Source of the DNA: an uncultured Erysipelotrichaceae bacterium
GTDB taxonomy: Bacteria > Bacillota_I > Bacilli_A > Erysipelotrichales > Erysipelotrichaceae
Assembly: GCA_900319505.1 (NCBI GenBank)
Contig: ONOV01000072.1
Span: 1 to 19,815 of the forward strand
Direction of reading: 5' to 3'
DNA length: 19,815 nt
The position numbers and the translations under genes were made by a program. The notes beneath the pieces are model-generated. The model was not told where the DNA came from. It did no database searches and saw only the letters and a list, made by a program, of their open reading frames with translations. Positions 8,261-15,826 of the stretch are shown here, piece after piece (the stretch's first letter is position 1; each line of letters begins with the position of its first letter).

Positions 8261-9024
8261 TTGTTTCCTCCCTGGTGTGCGGCCAGTTTCATGCTGGAAG
8301 GATCGGTATCGCTCATCGGAATGGTAGCGGCCGGTCTCTTGTTAAGATGTTTTTCAATGGCGTTGAGGATCAGGGTTGCGATGATGTTCAGCGCAAGGTA
8401 GATCATGGCTTCAAGGAAATATGTTTCCGTGAAGTGGAAGGTTGTACCGGCAATGGATTTAGCCTGGAACATGAGTTCAGTGATAGAGATGATCATCAGA
8501 ACAGAAGAGTCCTTGATATTGACGATCAGCTCATTGCCGATGGCCGGGAATGCATTGCGGACAGCCTGGGGCAGCACAACTGTCATCATAGTCTGGAAGT
8601 TGGACATGCCAAGCGACCTCGCTGCTTCTGTCTGACCGGGATCAACAGCCTGGATACCGGAACGGATGATTTCCGCCATATAGGCACTGGTGTTGATGGA
8701 GATGACAAACATGGCAGCTGTCATCTTGTCCCAATTGAATACATTCAGCAGGGCATAATAGAAGAACAGGGCCTGTACCATCATCGGCGTACCGCGCAGG
8801 ACGGTAATGTAGATGTTGGCAATGATGTCATACAGTTTCTTGAAGAAGCGGGCTGTCTTGGAAGCAGTATAGTCCAGTCTGATTGCTTTGATTCCGCCGA
8901 TCAGCAGACCTAACAGAAAGCCAAGCACGGTACCGACAATCGCTACTTCTACGGTTGTTTTAATGCCCAGAAGCAGAGACGGCCAGTAGTCACGAATGAT
9001 TTCACCAATGGTCTGAAAGAACAT
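8257..9024 (-). CDS. Polar amino acid ABC transporter permease (probable lysine)
   Basis: A 255-residue inner-membrane permease of the HisMQ/GlnP type. The N-terminal transmembrane segment, about 16-45, is followed by a cytosolic stretch and the conserved RGTP (near residue 78). The ATPase-contacting EAA loop reads [20 protein letters not shown]. Length and pattern match single-permease transporters that act as homodimers; no second permease gene is present. The C-terminal 25 residues after HLNKRP are hydrophilic and poorly conserved in character. It starts one base after the stop of the binding protein and overlaps the ATPase gene by four bases, so all three are co-translated from the riboswitch-controlled message. 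Confidence 0.94.
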   Translation of the reverse strand: MFFQTIGEIIRDYWPSLLLGIKTTVEVAIVGTVLGFLLGLLIGGIKAIRLDYTASKTARFFKKLYDIIANIYITVLRGTPMMVQALFFYYALLNVFNWDKMTAAMFVISINTSAYMAEIIRSGIQAVDPGQTEAARSLGMSNFQTMMTVVLPQAVRNAFPAIGNELIVNIKDSSVLMIISITELMFQAKSIAGTTFHFTETYFLEAMIYLALNIIATLILNAIEKHLNKRPAATIPMSDTDPSSMKLAAHQGGNK

Positions 9025-9876
9025 TTATTCCTCACTTGCCGGCTGGCTGCTGACAGCGGTTTCCATCATCTGTTCACGTTCATCATCAGAGATTGTGTCA
9101 AGGGCAGACTGCAGTTCATCCTTGAGCTTGTCACCTTTTCTGACGGCAACAGAAACAGACGCATCCTTATCGGCACCGGTGAATCCCTTGCCGTCCGCAA
9201 ATTCAATATAAGTCAGATCAGAATTAGCTTCGCATACGCCCTTGGCAACCGGCAGCTCACTTGTTACAGCGTCAATGGAACCGGACTGCAGTGCCTGGAT
9301 GGCAGCCGGGAATGTCTCAGCGGCAGGTTCATGGACAACATCAGGGATCTGATCAATGATCGTATCATACAGGGTGTTCATCTGGCCCTGAACCTTCTTG
9401 CCGGAGAAGTCTTCAAGACTTGTGGCATTTGCCAGATCGGAATCCTTCTTGACGATGACAACTTCTGTAGATACATAGTAAGGAGTTGTAAAGTCAACTT
9501 CCTTTTCTCTTTCTTCCGTATCGGTCATGCCGGCGATGATGGCATCAATCTGATTGTTCTGCAGAGAAAGGATCAGATTGTCCCAGTCAAGCTTGACGAT
9601 CTTGACTTCCTTGTTGGTCTTATCGGCCAGCTTTTCTGCCATCATGACATCATATCCGTCGCAATAGTCGACATCAGAGATCTTCTGAGCAGTATCAGTC
9701 TTCTTGGTTGTAGTCCAGTTGTATGGAGCATAGTTGCATTCCATGCCGACTCTCAGGGTATTGGAGTCAGCTGTGGAAGAAGCTTTGGATGCCGCTGCGG
9801 AACTGCTGGATCCGCATCCTGCCAGCAGCATGGCGCCGGCCGCAATTACTGATACGCTTCTGAATAATCTGTTCAT
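9025..9876 (-). CDS. Amino acid ABC transporter substrate-binding lipoprotein (probable lysine)
   Basis: A 283-residue extracellular solute-binding protein of family 3. The signal peptide has Arg3 and Arg6, a hydrophobic core, and the lipobox LLAGC with Cys21 as the lipidation site, followed by a Ser/Ala-rich linker. The fold landmarks are LRVGMECNYAPYNW at the first strand, DAIIAGMTDTEEREKEVDFT in the first lobe, and SGSIDAVTSELPVA in the second. It would capture the amino acid at the cell surface and deliver it to the permease encoded next. AGGAGGA at 9884-9890 lies 7 bases before the ATG. The riboswitch terminator sits just upstream of this site. The C-terminal SSQPASEE tail is low-complexity. 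Confidence 0.94.
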   Translation of the reverse strand: MNRLFRSVSVIAAGAMLLAGCGSSSSAAASKASSTADSNTLRVGMECNYAPYNWTTTKKTDTAQKISDVDYCDGYDVMMAEKLADKTNKEVKIVKLDWDNLILSLQNNQIDAIIAGMTDTEEREKEVDFTTPYYVSTEVVIVKKDSDLANATSLEDFSGKKVQGQMNTLYDTIIDQIPDVVHEPAAETFPAAIQALQSGSIDAVTSELPVAKGVCEANSDLTYIEFADGKGFTGADKDASVSVAVRKGDKLKDELQSALDTISDDEREQMMETAVSSQPASEE

Positions 9877-9896
9877 AACAATTTCCTCCTATTTGA

Positions 9897-9927
9897 TAAA
9901 GAAAACCGTATGCTATTACATACGGTT
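9897..9927 (-). terminator. Riboswitch-controlled transcription terminator
   Basis: On the minus strand AACCGTATG (9927-9919), loop TAATAG, CATACGGTT (9912-9904) gives a perfect 9-bp stem followed by TTCTTTA. The 5' arm and loop hold GTAATAGC (9919-9912), an exact complement of GCTATTAC (9949-9942) at the 3' edge of the aptamer P1 helix. Without ligand an 8-bp antiterminator can form; lysine binding would lock P1 and free the terminator. Confidence 0.88.
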
Positions 9928-9940
9928 GACTGCATCCATA

Positions 9941-10100
9941 GGTAATAGCGCCACTTCTTGCGAAGGAGTGATATGAATATTGTCCATATCCCCATGCATG
10001 TCAACTGCCGTTACCCATGCATTCGGCGATGATTGCCTTTCATGTATTTCACTGCCTGCCGGCTCCATGCACTACTCATCCGCATCGCTACCTCTATTCG
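9941..10100 (-). promoter_or_regulatory. Lysine riboswitch (L-box) aptamer
   Basis: Read on the minus strand, this leader shows the L-box landmarks: AGAGGTAGCGATG near the 5' side, GATGAGTAG for the loop E/K-turn region, TGAAAGGC, and ATCGCCGAA. Helices can be drawn for P1 (AATAG 10098-10094 with CTATT 9948-9944), P2 (GCGATG 10088-10083 with CATCGC 10031-10026), P4 (ATGCATG 10022-10016 with CATGCAT 10000-9994) and P5 (GATATG 9990-9985 with CATATC 9975-9970). The layout matches the known fold, in which all helices meet at a five-way junction that binds lysine. A terminator follows directly, so the switch acts by premature termination and turns the transporter off when lysine is plentiful. Confidence 0.9.
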
Positions 10101-10115
10101 ATTTTCTATACGGAA

Positions 10116-10144
10116 AGATTAAGCGGAAATGGGAAAGAAGTCAA
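10116..10144 (-). promoter_or_regulatory. Probable promoter of the lysine transporter operon
   Basis: On the minus strand TTGACT (10144-10139) and TAATCT (10121-10116) are 17 bases apart. The -35 is good and the -10 weak. The predicted start near 10109 leaves a few bases before the riboswitch P1 helix, which fits the expected leader. Confidence 0.5.
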
Positions 10145-10219
10145 TTGGTATTTGAAAATACTGTGAAATATTCTGTGAAAAGATTCAGCTTTCTTTCATT
10201 CCGCATTCCACCGGCAGGT
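10145..10219 (+). other. Intergenic AT-rich stretch with repeated CTGTGAAA
   Basis: This lies between the divergent promoters of truB and the lysine transporter. CTGTGAAA occurs at 10161-10168 and 10173-10180, and TGAAA occurs three times at spacings of 11 and 12 bases (10153, 10164, 10176). Near-helical phasing could bend the DNA or mark a regulator site. No gene is seen. Confidence 0.3.
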
Positions 10220-10248
10220 CTGACAAAGAGGGGGAACAATGCTATAAT
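10220..10248 (+). promoter_or_regulatory. Strong extended -10 promoter of truB operon
   Basis: CTGACA (10220-10225), a 17-base spacer ending in TGC, and TATAAT (10243-10248) form a near-ideal promoter with an extended -10. The start point is expected near 10255, only about 3 bases before the truB ATG at 10258. Confidence 0.85.
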
Positions 10249-10257
10249 AACCGGGCT

Positions 10258-11103
10258 ATGAATGCTGTAATACTGCTGAATAAACCTGCCGGCATGACCA
10301 GTTTTAAAGCGGTGAGCGAATGCCGCCATATCCTGCAGGAGAAGAAATCCGGTCATACCGGTACATTAGATCCCAATGCCACGGGACTGCTTATTGTCCT
10401 GTTAGGCAGATATACCAAACTGACGCCATACTGCGTACATGATCATAAACGCTATCACGCTGAATTCATCACCGGCATCAGAACCGATACGGAAGATGTA
10501 TGGGGAGAGACTCTGGAAGAAAAAGATTCTCATCCGCATAGTGAAGAGGAACTGGCTGCCCTCAGTGCTTCTTTCATCGGCTCTTCTTCACAGATTCCAC
10601 CCATGTATTCAGCCATCAAGGTCAATGGACAGAAACTGTATGAACTTGCCCGCAAAGGCAGAGAAGTTGAGCGCAGGCCAAGGCCGATCTACATCGATTC
10701 ACTGGAAGTACATGCCATGGGCAATAACCGCTACAGTATGGACGCTACCGTATCAGGCGGCACTTACATCCGGACCCTGATCACAGACTACTGTGCAAAG
10801 ATGAATGAGATCGGTGCCATGAGTCTATTGGAAAGAAGGGGCATTGAATCGCTGTGGCTGGATGAGGCCGGTACGCTTGATACACTGATCAGCGGACGGG
10901 GCTTTACGGATCCGCTGAAAGTCATTGATCCTGCATGGAAGCAGGTGGACGGCACACCGTATGAAGCGGATATCCGCAATGGGAAGAAGATTCAAATGGA
11001 ATGTGAAAGTGAACAGGTCATGTTTATCAAAGGTCATGATGTGCTGGCTGCTTATATAAAGAAAGAAGACGGACTGTATCACTGTCAAAGGGGGCTTTTC
11101 TGA
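10258..11103 (+). CDS. truB: tRNA pseudouridine(55) synthase
   Basis: TruB isomerises uridine 55 in the T-loop of tRNAs to pseudouridine. The 281-residue protein carries the N-terminal LLNKPAGMTSF (6-16) and the catalytic motif GHTGTLDPNATG (32-43), with D38 the nucleophilic aspartate. The later QIPPMYSAIKVNGQKLYELAR and GGTYIRTL stretches are also typical of the family. The C-terminal end holds a short PUA-like region. The start is fixed by the conserved N-terminus, yet there is no Shine-Dalgarno and the promoter -10 ends nine bases before the ATG, so the message should be nearly leaderless. The stop overlaps the ribF ATG by one base (TGATG), the truB-ribF order common in Bacillota. Confidence 0.97.
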   Translation: MNAVILLNKPAGMTSFKAVSECRHILQEKKSGHTGTLDPNATGLLIVLLGRYTKLTPYCVHDHKRYHAEFITGIRTDTEDVWGETLEEKDSHPHSEEELAALSASFIGSSSQIPPMYSAIKVNGQKLYELARKGREVERRPRPIYIDSLEVHAMGNNRYSMDATVSGGTYIRTLITDYCAKMNEIGAMSLLERRGIESLWLDEAGTLDTLISGRGFTDPLKVIDPAWKQVDGTPYEADIRNGKKIQMECESEQVMFIKGHDVLAAYIKKEDGLYHCQRGLF

Positions 11104-12035
11104 TGCGTGTGATTCGTGTGGATCTGAATCATCTGAAACACAGCAGGATACCGATGTGCGCCTGCATCGGTTATTTTGACGGTCTGCATAGAGGCCATCA
11201 GAAGCTGATTGAAAAGACATGTGAACTTGGCCGCAAGTACAATTGTGAGACGGCTCTGATTACCTTTGACCCGGATCCCTGGGTGGTCATCAAGGGCATG
11301 TCGAATGTAAAGCACCTGTCTACTATGGCCCAGCGGATGAACCGGGCGGTGTCATACGGCATCGATAATATTGTCCTTCTGAACTTTACCAGAGATATGT
11401 CTGAACTGTCTCCGCAGGACTTTGTCGACAAAATACTCGGCTCACTGAATCTCAAAGCACTTGTGTGCGGCTTTGATTTCAGCTTTGCGGATCATGGCAA
11501 GGGAAATGCGGCGTTCCTGCAGGAACATGCGCCTTTTGAAGTGGCGGTGATTGCCCGGGTAGAAGATGAAAAGGGCAAGATCTCTTCCACCCGTATTTCC
11601 GAATGTGTGGTCGAAGGCAGGATGGAAGAAGCCAATGAGATGCTTGGCTATCACTACAACATTGAAGGCCGGGTGGTACATGGCAGACACAGAGGCACCG
11701 GCATGGGCTTTCCTACGGCCAATGTCTCTTTCAGCAATGAATATCTGCTGCCAAGAACCGGTGTTTATGCCGGCTATGCCATTGTGGATGGAAAACGGTA
11801 TGAAGCCATGATCAACATCGGCACCAATCCTACCTTTCATGATATCGACCATATGTCCCTGGAAGCCCATCTGTTTCATTATCATGGCGATCTCTATGAT
11901 AAGAAAATATGCGTTGAATTTCTGAAGTACATGCGTCCGGAAAAAACATTCCGTTCCAAAGACAACCTGGTCCTGCAGCTGGATCAGGATATGCGTGATA
12001 TTGAAAACTATTTTGGTACATTAAACAATGGATGA
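11103..12035 (+). CDS. ribF: Bifunctional riboflavin kinase/FAD synthetase
   Basis: RibF phosphorylates riboflavin to FMN and adenylates FMN to FAD in the cytosol. The 310-residue length is standard. The N-terminal nucleotidyltransferase domain shows GYFDGLHRGHQ (23-33), a HxGH-type motif. The linker ISSTRISECVVEGRMEEA is typical of the family. The C-terminal kinase domain has GRVVHGRHRGTGMGFPTANV with P204-T205-A206-N207, and MINIGTNPTF further on. It starts within the truB stop and ends eight bases into the next gene, so translation of all three is probably coupled. Nothing is missing or odd in the motifs. Confidence 0.97.
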   Translation: MRVIRVDLNHLKHSRIPMCACIGYFDGLHRGHQKLIEKTCELGRKYNCETALITFDPDPWVVIKGMSNVKHLSTMAQRMNRAVSYGIDNIVLLNFTRDMSELSPQDFVDKILGSLNLKALVCGFDFSFADHGKGNAAFLQEHAPFEVAVIARVEDEKGKISSTRISECVVEGRMEEANEMLGYHYNIEGRVVHGRHRGTGMGFPTANVSFSNEYLLPRTGVYAGYAIVDGKRYEAMINIGTNPTFHDIDHMSLEAHLFHYHGDLYDKKICVEFLKYMRPEKTFRSKDNLVLQLDQDMRDIENYFGTLNNG

Positions 12036-13335
12036 TAAATTTCTGCATGAAATGAAAGAACTTCTGGGCAGCGAATATGATGCCTGGGAGAAAACACTGG
12101 ATGAATCGCCAAGAAGAGGATTTCGCATCAATCTGCTCAAGACAGATGCACAGGAATTCTTTTCTCTGATGCCTCTGGCTAAAGAACCAACCCCATTCTG
12201 TGATCATGGCTATTATCTGCAGGATGAAAAAGGGCTGGGTGTAACACCGGCCGCTCTTGCCGGTCTTTTCTATATTCAGGAGCCCAGTGCATCCGCTGCG
12301 GTTACCATTCTGCATCCAAAGAAGAATGATAAAGTACTGGATCTCTGTGCTGCCCCCGGCTCCAAGAGCACCCAGATTGCGGAAATGCTGGACAATACCG
12401 GCTTTCTCTGCGCCAATGAAATCAATGCGTCCCGGGCAGCCATTCTAAAGGAAAACCTGGAACGGCATGGGGCAGCCAATGTGTTAGTTACAAATAATGA
12501 TACAGCCTTACTGAAAGATGCCTTTCCGCTGTACTTTGATAAGGTGCTCTGTGATGCGCCATGTTCTGGTGAAGGGATGATGCGCAAGAATGACACTGCC
12601 CGCAGTCAATGGTCGCCTGAACTTGTTTCTGCCTGTGCGGCACGCCAGAAACAGATCCTTGAAAATGCATATGCATGTCTCAAAGAAGGAGGAATTCTGG
12701 TCTATTCAACCTGCACCTTCAACCGTCATGAAAACGAAGAAGTCATTCAGCATTTCCTGTCACAGCACAGTGATATGTCCATCGATACGCCGCCAGTCTC
12801 TTTCGGCAGAAAAGCTGAGGTAGAAGGCTGCGGCAGCGCCATACGGATCTTTCCGATGGATGGCGGGGAAGGCCATTTCATCTGCCGCATGAAAAAGGCA
12901 GGAAATGCCAGCAGGGATGTCAGATTGAAGAAATCGGAAAGGATAGATTTCATCGTCACATCCTTCCTGCATGAAACACTGTCAGATGTCTATCCGTATC
13001 TGTATCAGTACAGGAACAGAGTCTATGGCGGTATATTTCCGTTTGTGGAGACAGGCCGCTGTCATATCCTTTCCCATCAGGTATATCTTGGTGAAATCAA
13101 AGGCAGGCGGTTTGTGCCTTCCCATGCATTCTTCATGAGCTCCTGTGTCACATTCAAAGAACCAATTGAACTATCTGAAAGTGATGTACAGGTCTACCTG
13201 CATGGCGAACAGATTGCCTGTGCAGCCTCAAAAGGCTGGCATGCCGTGACATGGAAGGGTCATGCGCTTGGCGGTGTACACAGTGATGGAAAGGTATTGA
13301 AAAACAAATATCCCAAACATTTGAGACTGAGGTAA
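12028..13335 (+). CDS. RsmF/NOP2-family rRNA cytosine-C5 methyltransferase
   Basis: A 435-residue SAM-dependent RNA m5C methyltransferase of the NOL1/NOP2/Sun group. The SAM-binding motif LDLCAAPGSKSTQ begins at 104. Motif IV, DAPCSGEG, has C179, and motif VI, YSTCTF, has C229. These are the two cysteines used by the family for product release and nucleophilic attack. The C-terminal 150 residues resemble the RsmF-specific extension with a PUA-like end. The likely target is 16S rRNA, by family; which cytosine cannot be told from sequence alone. The start lies inside the ribF 3' end with no clear ribosome binding site, so coupling is expected. The next gene starts three bases after its stop. 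Confidence 0.9.
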   Translation: MDDKFLHEMKELLGSEYDAWEKTLDESPRRGFRINLLKTDAQEFFSLMPLAKEPTPFCDHGYYLQDEKGLGVTPAALAGLFYIQEPSASAAVTILHPKKNDKVLDLCAAPGSKSTQIAEMLDNTGFLCANEINASRAAILKENLERHGAANVLVTNNDTALLKDAFPLYFDKVLCDAPCSGEGMMRKNDTARSQWSPELVSACAARQKQILENAYACLKEGGILVYSTCTFNRHENEEVIQHFLSQHSDMSIDTPPVSFGRKAEVEGCGSAIRIFPMDGGEGHFICRMKKAGNASRDVRLKKSERIDFIVTSFLHETLSDVYPYLYQYRNRVYGGIFPFVETGRCHILSHQVYLGEIKGRRFVPSHAFFMSSCVTFKEPIELSESDVQVYLHGEQIACAASKGWHAVTWKGHALGGVHSDGKVLKNKYPKHLRLR

Positions 13336-13338
13336 ACA

Positions 13339-14709
13339 ATGGAATTAAAACTGTTTTCCTTTATACAGGACACCATAAAATACTATAACCTGCACATGGG
13401 CAGCTATGAATATGCCATGGGGCAGATCAGAACAGCAGTTGAGAAGCTGTGTGAAGAGGATGGCGAGCGGGTTGTCTCCTATCACTGCCGGATCAAGGAA
13501 GAGAAGAGCCTGAAGGAAAAGCTCATCCGCAACCGCTTCTATCTTGACTATAGGACAGGGGAAGAGGCAATTGCTCATCTGTCGGATCTGATCGGCATTA
13601 CCATCGAATGCCGGTTCATCCGCAATGAGAATGAGATCTATCAGAATCTCATCCGCCACTTTACGCAGTATGATGACGGCTATGCCGTATGCAATGAAGA
13701 TCCCCGGATCTTTCTGAATACCCGCATGCCCCAGCCCCAGTACCAGCGCAACGGCTTTACCATCTACCGGATGGACGGCTATTTTGTCTTCAATAACAGC
13801 CATGTCAATTTCGAACTGCAGATCAAATCCATGGTTCATAACTTCTGGAGCGATATTGAACATGAAATGGTATACAAGAATCCGGATTTTGCCGTCTATG
13901 ACCGCTTCAACAAAGCCATGCTGGGAGCCATCCGGGATAATCTGGATATAGTGGATCATCAGCTGGAGATCATGTTTGATGAGATCAGCGACCAGTCCAG
14001 CCACCGTCAGATCGGCATGGATGAGAAGGGGTTCAAGGTATTTGCGGCCCAGTCCATCAATGAACTGATGAACCGCAAGATGGTAGAGTCCTTCGGGTTT
14101 ACAACTGACTTCAAGAAGGCAAGCGCAACGCTGGCGCAGTATATCTATATCAATGATTTCCTCAACGGAGCTCATAACCGTGAAGCCATGGTAGACTATC
14201 TGGAACATCTCAACTATCTTTCTGAAACAGAAATTGATCTGCGCCAGGAAATCGTCATGGAACACGCCTATACGGATCCTGATCTTTTCTGCAGCAAGAT
14301 CGGCCAGTACTGGCAGTCCGTCATGAACCAGGACTTCCAGTGGCATACCTTCTTTGTCATGCTGTTTGAGATCCAGCCCCAGAGCAACGATGATGATTTC
14401 AATGAATTCGTTCATGTCATTGAAAAGCTGCTGGTTCAGCCGAGCTGGTTCCGTAAGACCTTCTCTGCTTTTACAGATCTTGAACAGAAAAGAATACGGG
14501 ATGATCTATTGGAAACCCTGGCAGAAGCCATGATCCAGAGTGAGAAGATCGATATGATTCATGAAGACAATCTGCATAAGATGATGGGTGTCTTCCGCAG
14601 ATATACGGAGTTCCTCGAACAGCGCTACCGTAAATATGAAGAATATGAAAGTGAAAAGGACATATGCATGGCAATGCTGAAGAAGCAGCTATCCAGTATT
14701 TTGCATTGA
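13339..14709 (+). CDS. Divergent RelA/SpoT-domain protein with long C-terminal extension
   Basis: A 456-residue protein whose first 200 residues form a RelA/SpoT-type synthetase domain. Matching landmarks are R51-x-K53 with K56-S57-L58 and K61, D83-L-I-G-I (metal-binding position in Rel enzymes), and FELQIKSMVHNFWSDIEHEM, containing E159, Q161, W170 and E174-H175. Two positions usually conserved in (p)ppGpp synthetases differ: the Arg after the DLIGI segment is T88, and the GYQSxH loop that stacks on the guanine is replaced by N138-G-F-T-I-Y. The remaining 230 residues are helical and not recognised. There is no hydrolase (HD) domain, so it resembles single-domain alarmone synthetases with an added module. 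It may make an alarmone, act on another substrate, or be inactive. It is the last gene of the truB operon, starting three bases after rsmF-like. Confidence 0.75.
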   Translation: MELKLFSFIQDTIKYYNLHMGSYEYAMGQIRTAVEKLCEEDGERVVSYHCRIKEEKSLKEKLIRNRFYLDYRTGEEAIAHLSDLIGITIECRFIRNENEIYQNLIRHFTQYDDGYAVCNEDPRIFLNTRMPQPQYQRNGFTIYRMDGYFVFNNSHVNFELQIKSMVHNFWSDIEHEMVYKNPDFAVYDRFNKAMLGAIRDNLDIVDHQLEIMFDEISDQSSHRQIGMDEKGFKVFAAQSINELMNRKMVESFGFTTDFKKASATLAQYIYINDFLNGAHNREAMVDYLEHLNYLSETEIDLRQEIVMEHAYTDPDLFCSKIGQYWQSVMNQDFQWHTFFVMLFEIQPQSNDDDFNEFVHVIEKLLVQPSWFRKTFSAFTDLEQKRIRDDLLETLAEAMIQSEKIDMIHEDNLHKMMGVFRRYTEFLEQRYRKYEEYESEKDICMAMLKKQLSSILH

Positions 14710-14718
14710 AACCTAATC

Positions 14719-14727
14719 TGATATAAT
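14719..14727 (+). promoter_or_regulatory. Extended -10 promoter of Asp23/Gls24 gene
   Basis: TGATATAAT is a full extended -10. No good -35 is seen (TTTTGC or TTGCAT upstream). The expected start near 14734 leaves about 18 bases before the ATG, with AGAGGTG at 14739-14745 as ribosome binding site. Confidence 0.6.
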
Positions 14728-14751
14728 CAAGAAAGCAAGAGGTGAATAACA

Positions 14752-15078
14752 ATGGCACAGGATTATGTAAAGCTTGATAATGATCAGGAATATGGCATGA
14801 TTGCCATTAATAAATCCGTATTTGAATCCATTGCGGATATTTCCATTGACGAGATTGAGAATGCCGTAAAGCTGAAGAGCAGCCGTTTCTCTCATCCGAT
14901 CAGTGTCAGAATTGATAAAGGACAGCTCAGCATCACGGCAGAAATCAAAGTCAGATATGGTGCCAGCGTCAATGCGACAGCAGAGCTTTTACAGAATAAG
15001 ATCTATGAGAACATTCTGTTTATGACCGGCTATAAGGCAGCGGATGTAACTGTGAATGTGGATGGATTTGAAATCTGA
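14752..15078 (+). CDS. Asp23/Gls24 family envelope stress protein
   Basis: A 108-residue member of the Asp23/Gls24 (DUF322) family, small proteins linked to cell envelope stress in Gram-positive bacteria. The N-terminus (about 12-35, EYGMIAINKSVFESIADISI) is the typical entry of the family. The central VRIDKGQLSITAEIKVRYGAS and the final KAADVTVNVDGFEI match its alternating strand pattern. There is no membrane segment, so it is cytosolic unless anchored by a partner. It has its own promoter between the RelA-like gene and the infC leader. No clear terminator follows it, so some read-through into infC is possible. Confidence 0.88.
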   Translation: MAQDYVKLDNDQEYGMIAINKSVFESIADISIDEIENAVKLKSSRFSHPISVRIDKGQLSITAEIKVRYGASVNATAELLQNKIYENILFMTGYKAADVTVNVDGFEI

Positions 15079-15086
15079 AAAAAAGA

Positions 15087-15115
15087 TTGACATCAGTCAG
15101 TCCATGTAGTTAAAT
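15087..15115 (+). promoter_or_regulatory. infC operon promoter
   Basis: Consensus TTGACA (15087-15092) and TTAAAT (15110-15115) with a 17-base spacer. It lies directly after the Asp23-type gene and gives a leader of about 145 bases before infC. Confidence 0.7.
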
Positions 15116-15121
15116 ATACAA

Positions 15122-15246
15122 GTAAACTGAAAGACGGAAAGAAGAAGCACCGCTTCTCACCTGACATCCGCAGGGATCTGGGTCGAAATGCCGCATGAAG
15201 CAGATATGTATTTCTTCAGGCAGGTGCGTTTCCGTATCTGCCTTTT
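15122..15246 (+). promoter_or_regulatory. infC leader with attenuator (L20-type control region)
   Basis: The infC message begins with a structured leader. A hairpin, AGAAGC-ACC-GCTTCT, lies at 15143-15157. CACCTG at 15158-15163 can pair with CAGGTG at 15221-15226, which is part of the 5' arm of a terminator at 15219-15246, so an antiterminator and a terminator exclude each other. In Bacillus the same operon is repressed by ribosomal protein L20 through a leader of this kind. The ligand here is inferred from the operon, not from a recognised L20 binding site. Confidence 0.65.
15219..15246 (+). terminator. Attenuator terminator in the infC leader
   Basis: GGCAGGTGCG (15219-15228), loop TTTC, CGTATCTGCC (15233-15242) forms ten pairs including two G-T pairs, followed by TTTT. 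It lies 19 bases before the infC start and would stop transcription ahead of infC unless the 5' arm is sequestered. Confidence 0.8.
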
Positions 15247-15265
15247 CAGTTAATGGGAGGTTTTC

Positions 15266-15814
15266 TTGGCAAAGTACAGAAGAAGCAATACAAATCGTAA
15301 AAAGGAACCCGATGATCTCGTTAATGAGAAAATCCGTTTCAGAGAAGTTCTTGTGATCGGTCCCAATGGCGATCAGCTCGGCACAATGTCCCGGTATGAT
15401 GCACTGAACAAGGCTTATGATATGGGCCTGGATCTGTTATGTGTCGCACCAAATGCAAAGGTGCCTGTCTGCAAGATCCTTGATTATGGCAAATACCATT
15501 TCGAGGCGCAGAAGAAACTGAAGGAAGCTAAAAAGAACCAGCATGTTACCGAAGTAAAGGCACTGCGTGTGTCGCCGGTTATTGACCAGCATGACTTTGA
15601 AACCAAACTCAGCCGTTCACGTGAATGGCTGGAAGAGGGCAACAGAGTCCGTATCGACATGAAGTTCAGGGGCAGAATGATTACACGACAGGAAGTCGGC
15701 CGTGAAGTCATGAACCGTTTCACAGAAGGCATTGCAGATATCGCCACTGTTGAAAAAGCCCCCAGTCTGGAAGGGAATACAATGTCAGTTGTATTCGCTC
15801 CTAAGAAAAAGTAA
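15266..15814 (+). CDS. infC: Translation initiation factor IF-3 (TTG start)
   Basis: IF-3 binds the 30S subunit, prevents early subunit joining and checks start codon pairing. The 182-residue protein shows the N-terminal domain with VNEKIRFREVLVIGPNGDQL, the lysine-rich linker KYHFEAQKKLKEAKKNQ, and the C-terminal domain with RIDMKFRGRM and PSLEGNTMSVVFAPKKK. The start is TTG at 15266, with GGGAGG (15255-15260) five bases upstream. No in-frame ATG or GTG precedes it, and the sequence AKYRRSN is a reasonable N-terminus. Non-ATG starts are common in infC, as IF-3 limits its own synthesis by rejecting weak start codons. It begins the infC-rpmI-rplT operon, and rpmI follows 12 bases on. Confidence 0.95.
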   Translation: MAKYRRSNTNRKKEPDDLVNEKIRFREVLVIGPNGDQLGTMSRYDALNKAYDMGLDLLCVAPNAKVPVCKILDYGKYHFEAQKKLKEAKKNQHVTEVKALRVSPVIDQHDFETKLSRSREWLEEGNRVRIDMKFRGRMITRQEVGREVMNRFTEGIADIATVEKAPSLEGNTMSVVFAPKKK

Positions 15815-15826
15815 AGGAGAAGAAAG

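Noticed and set aside
8245..9852. Open frames of 222 and 173 codons on the plus strand across the ABC transporter
   Set aside because: They mirror the permease and binding-protein genes, which have intact motifs. No promoter or ribosome binding site precedes them.
13345..14415. 356-codon open frame antisense to the RelA-like gene
   Set aside because: The plus-strand frame has clear family motifs over the same region. The antisense product has no recognisable motif and its composition (Ile, Asp, Val, Leu rich) is that of a mirrored coding frame.
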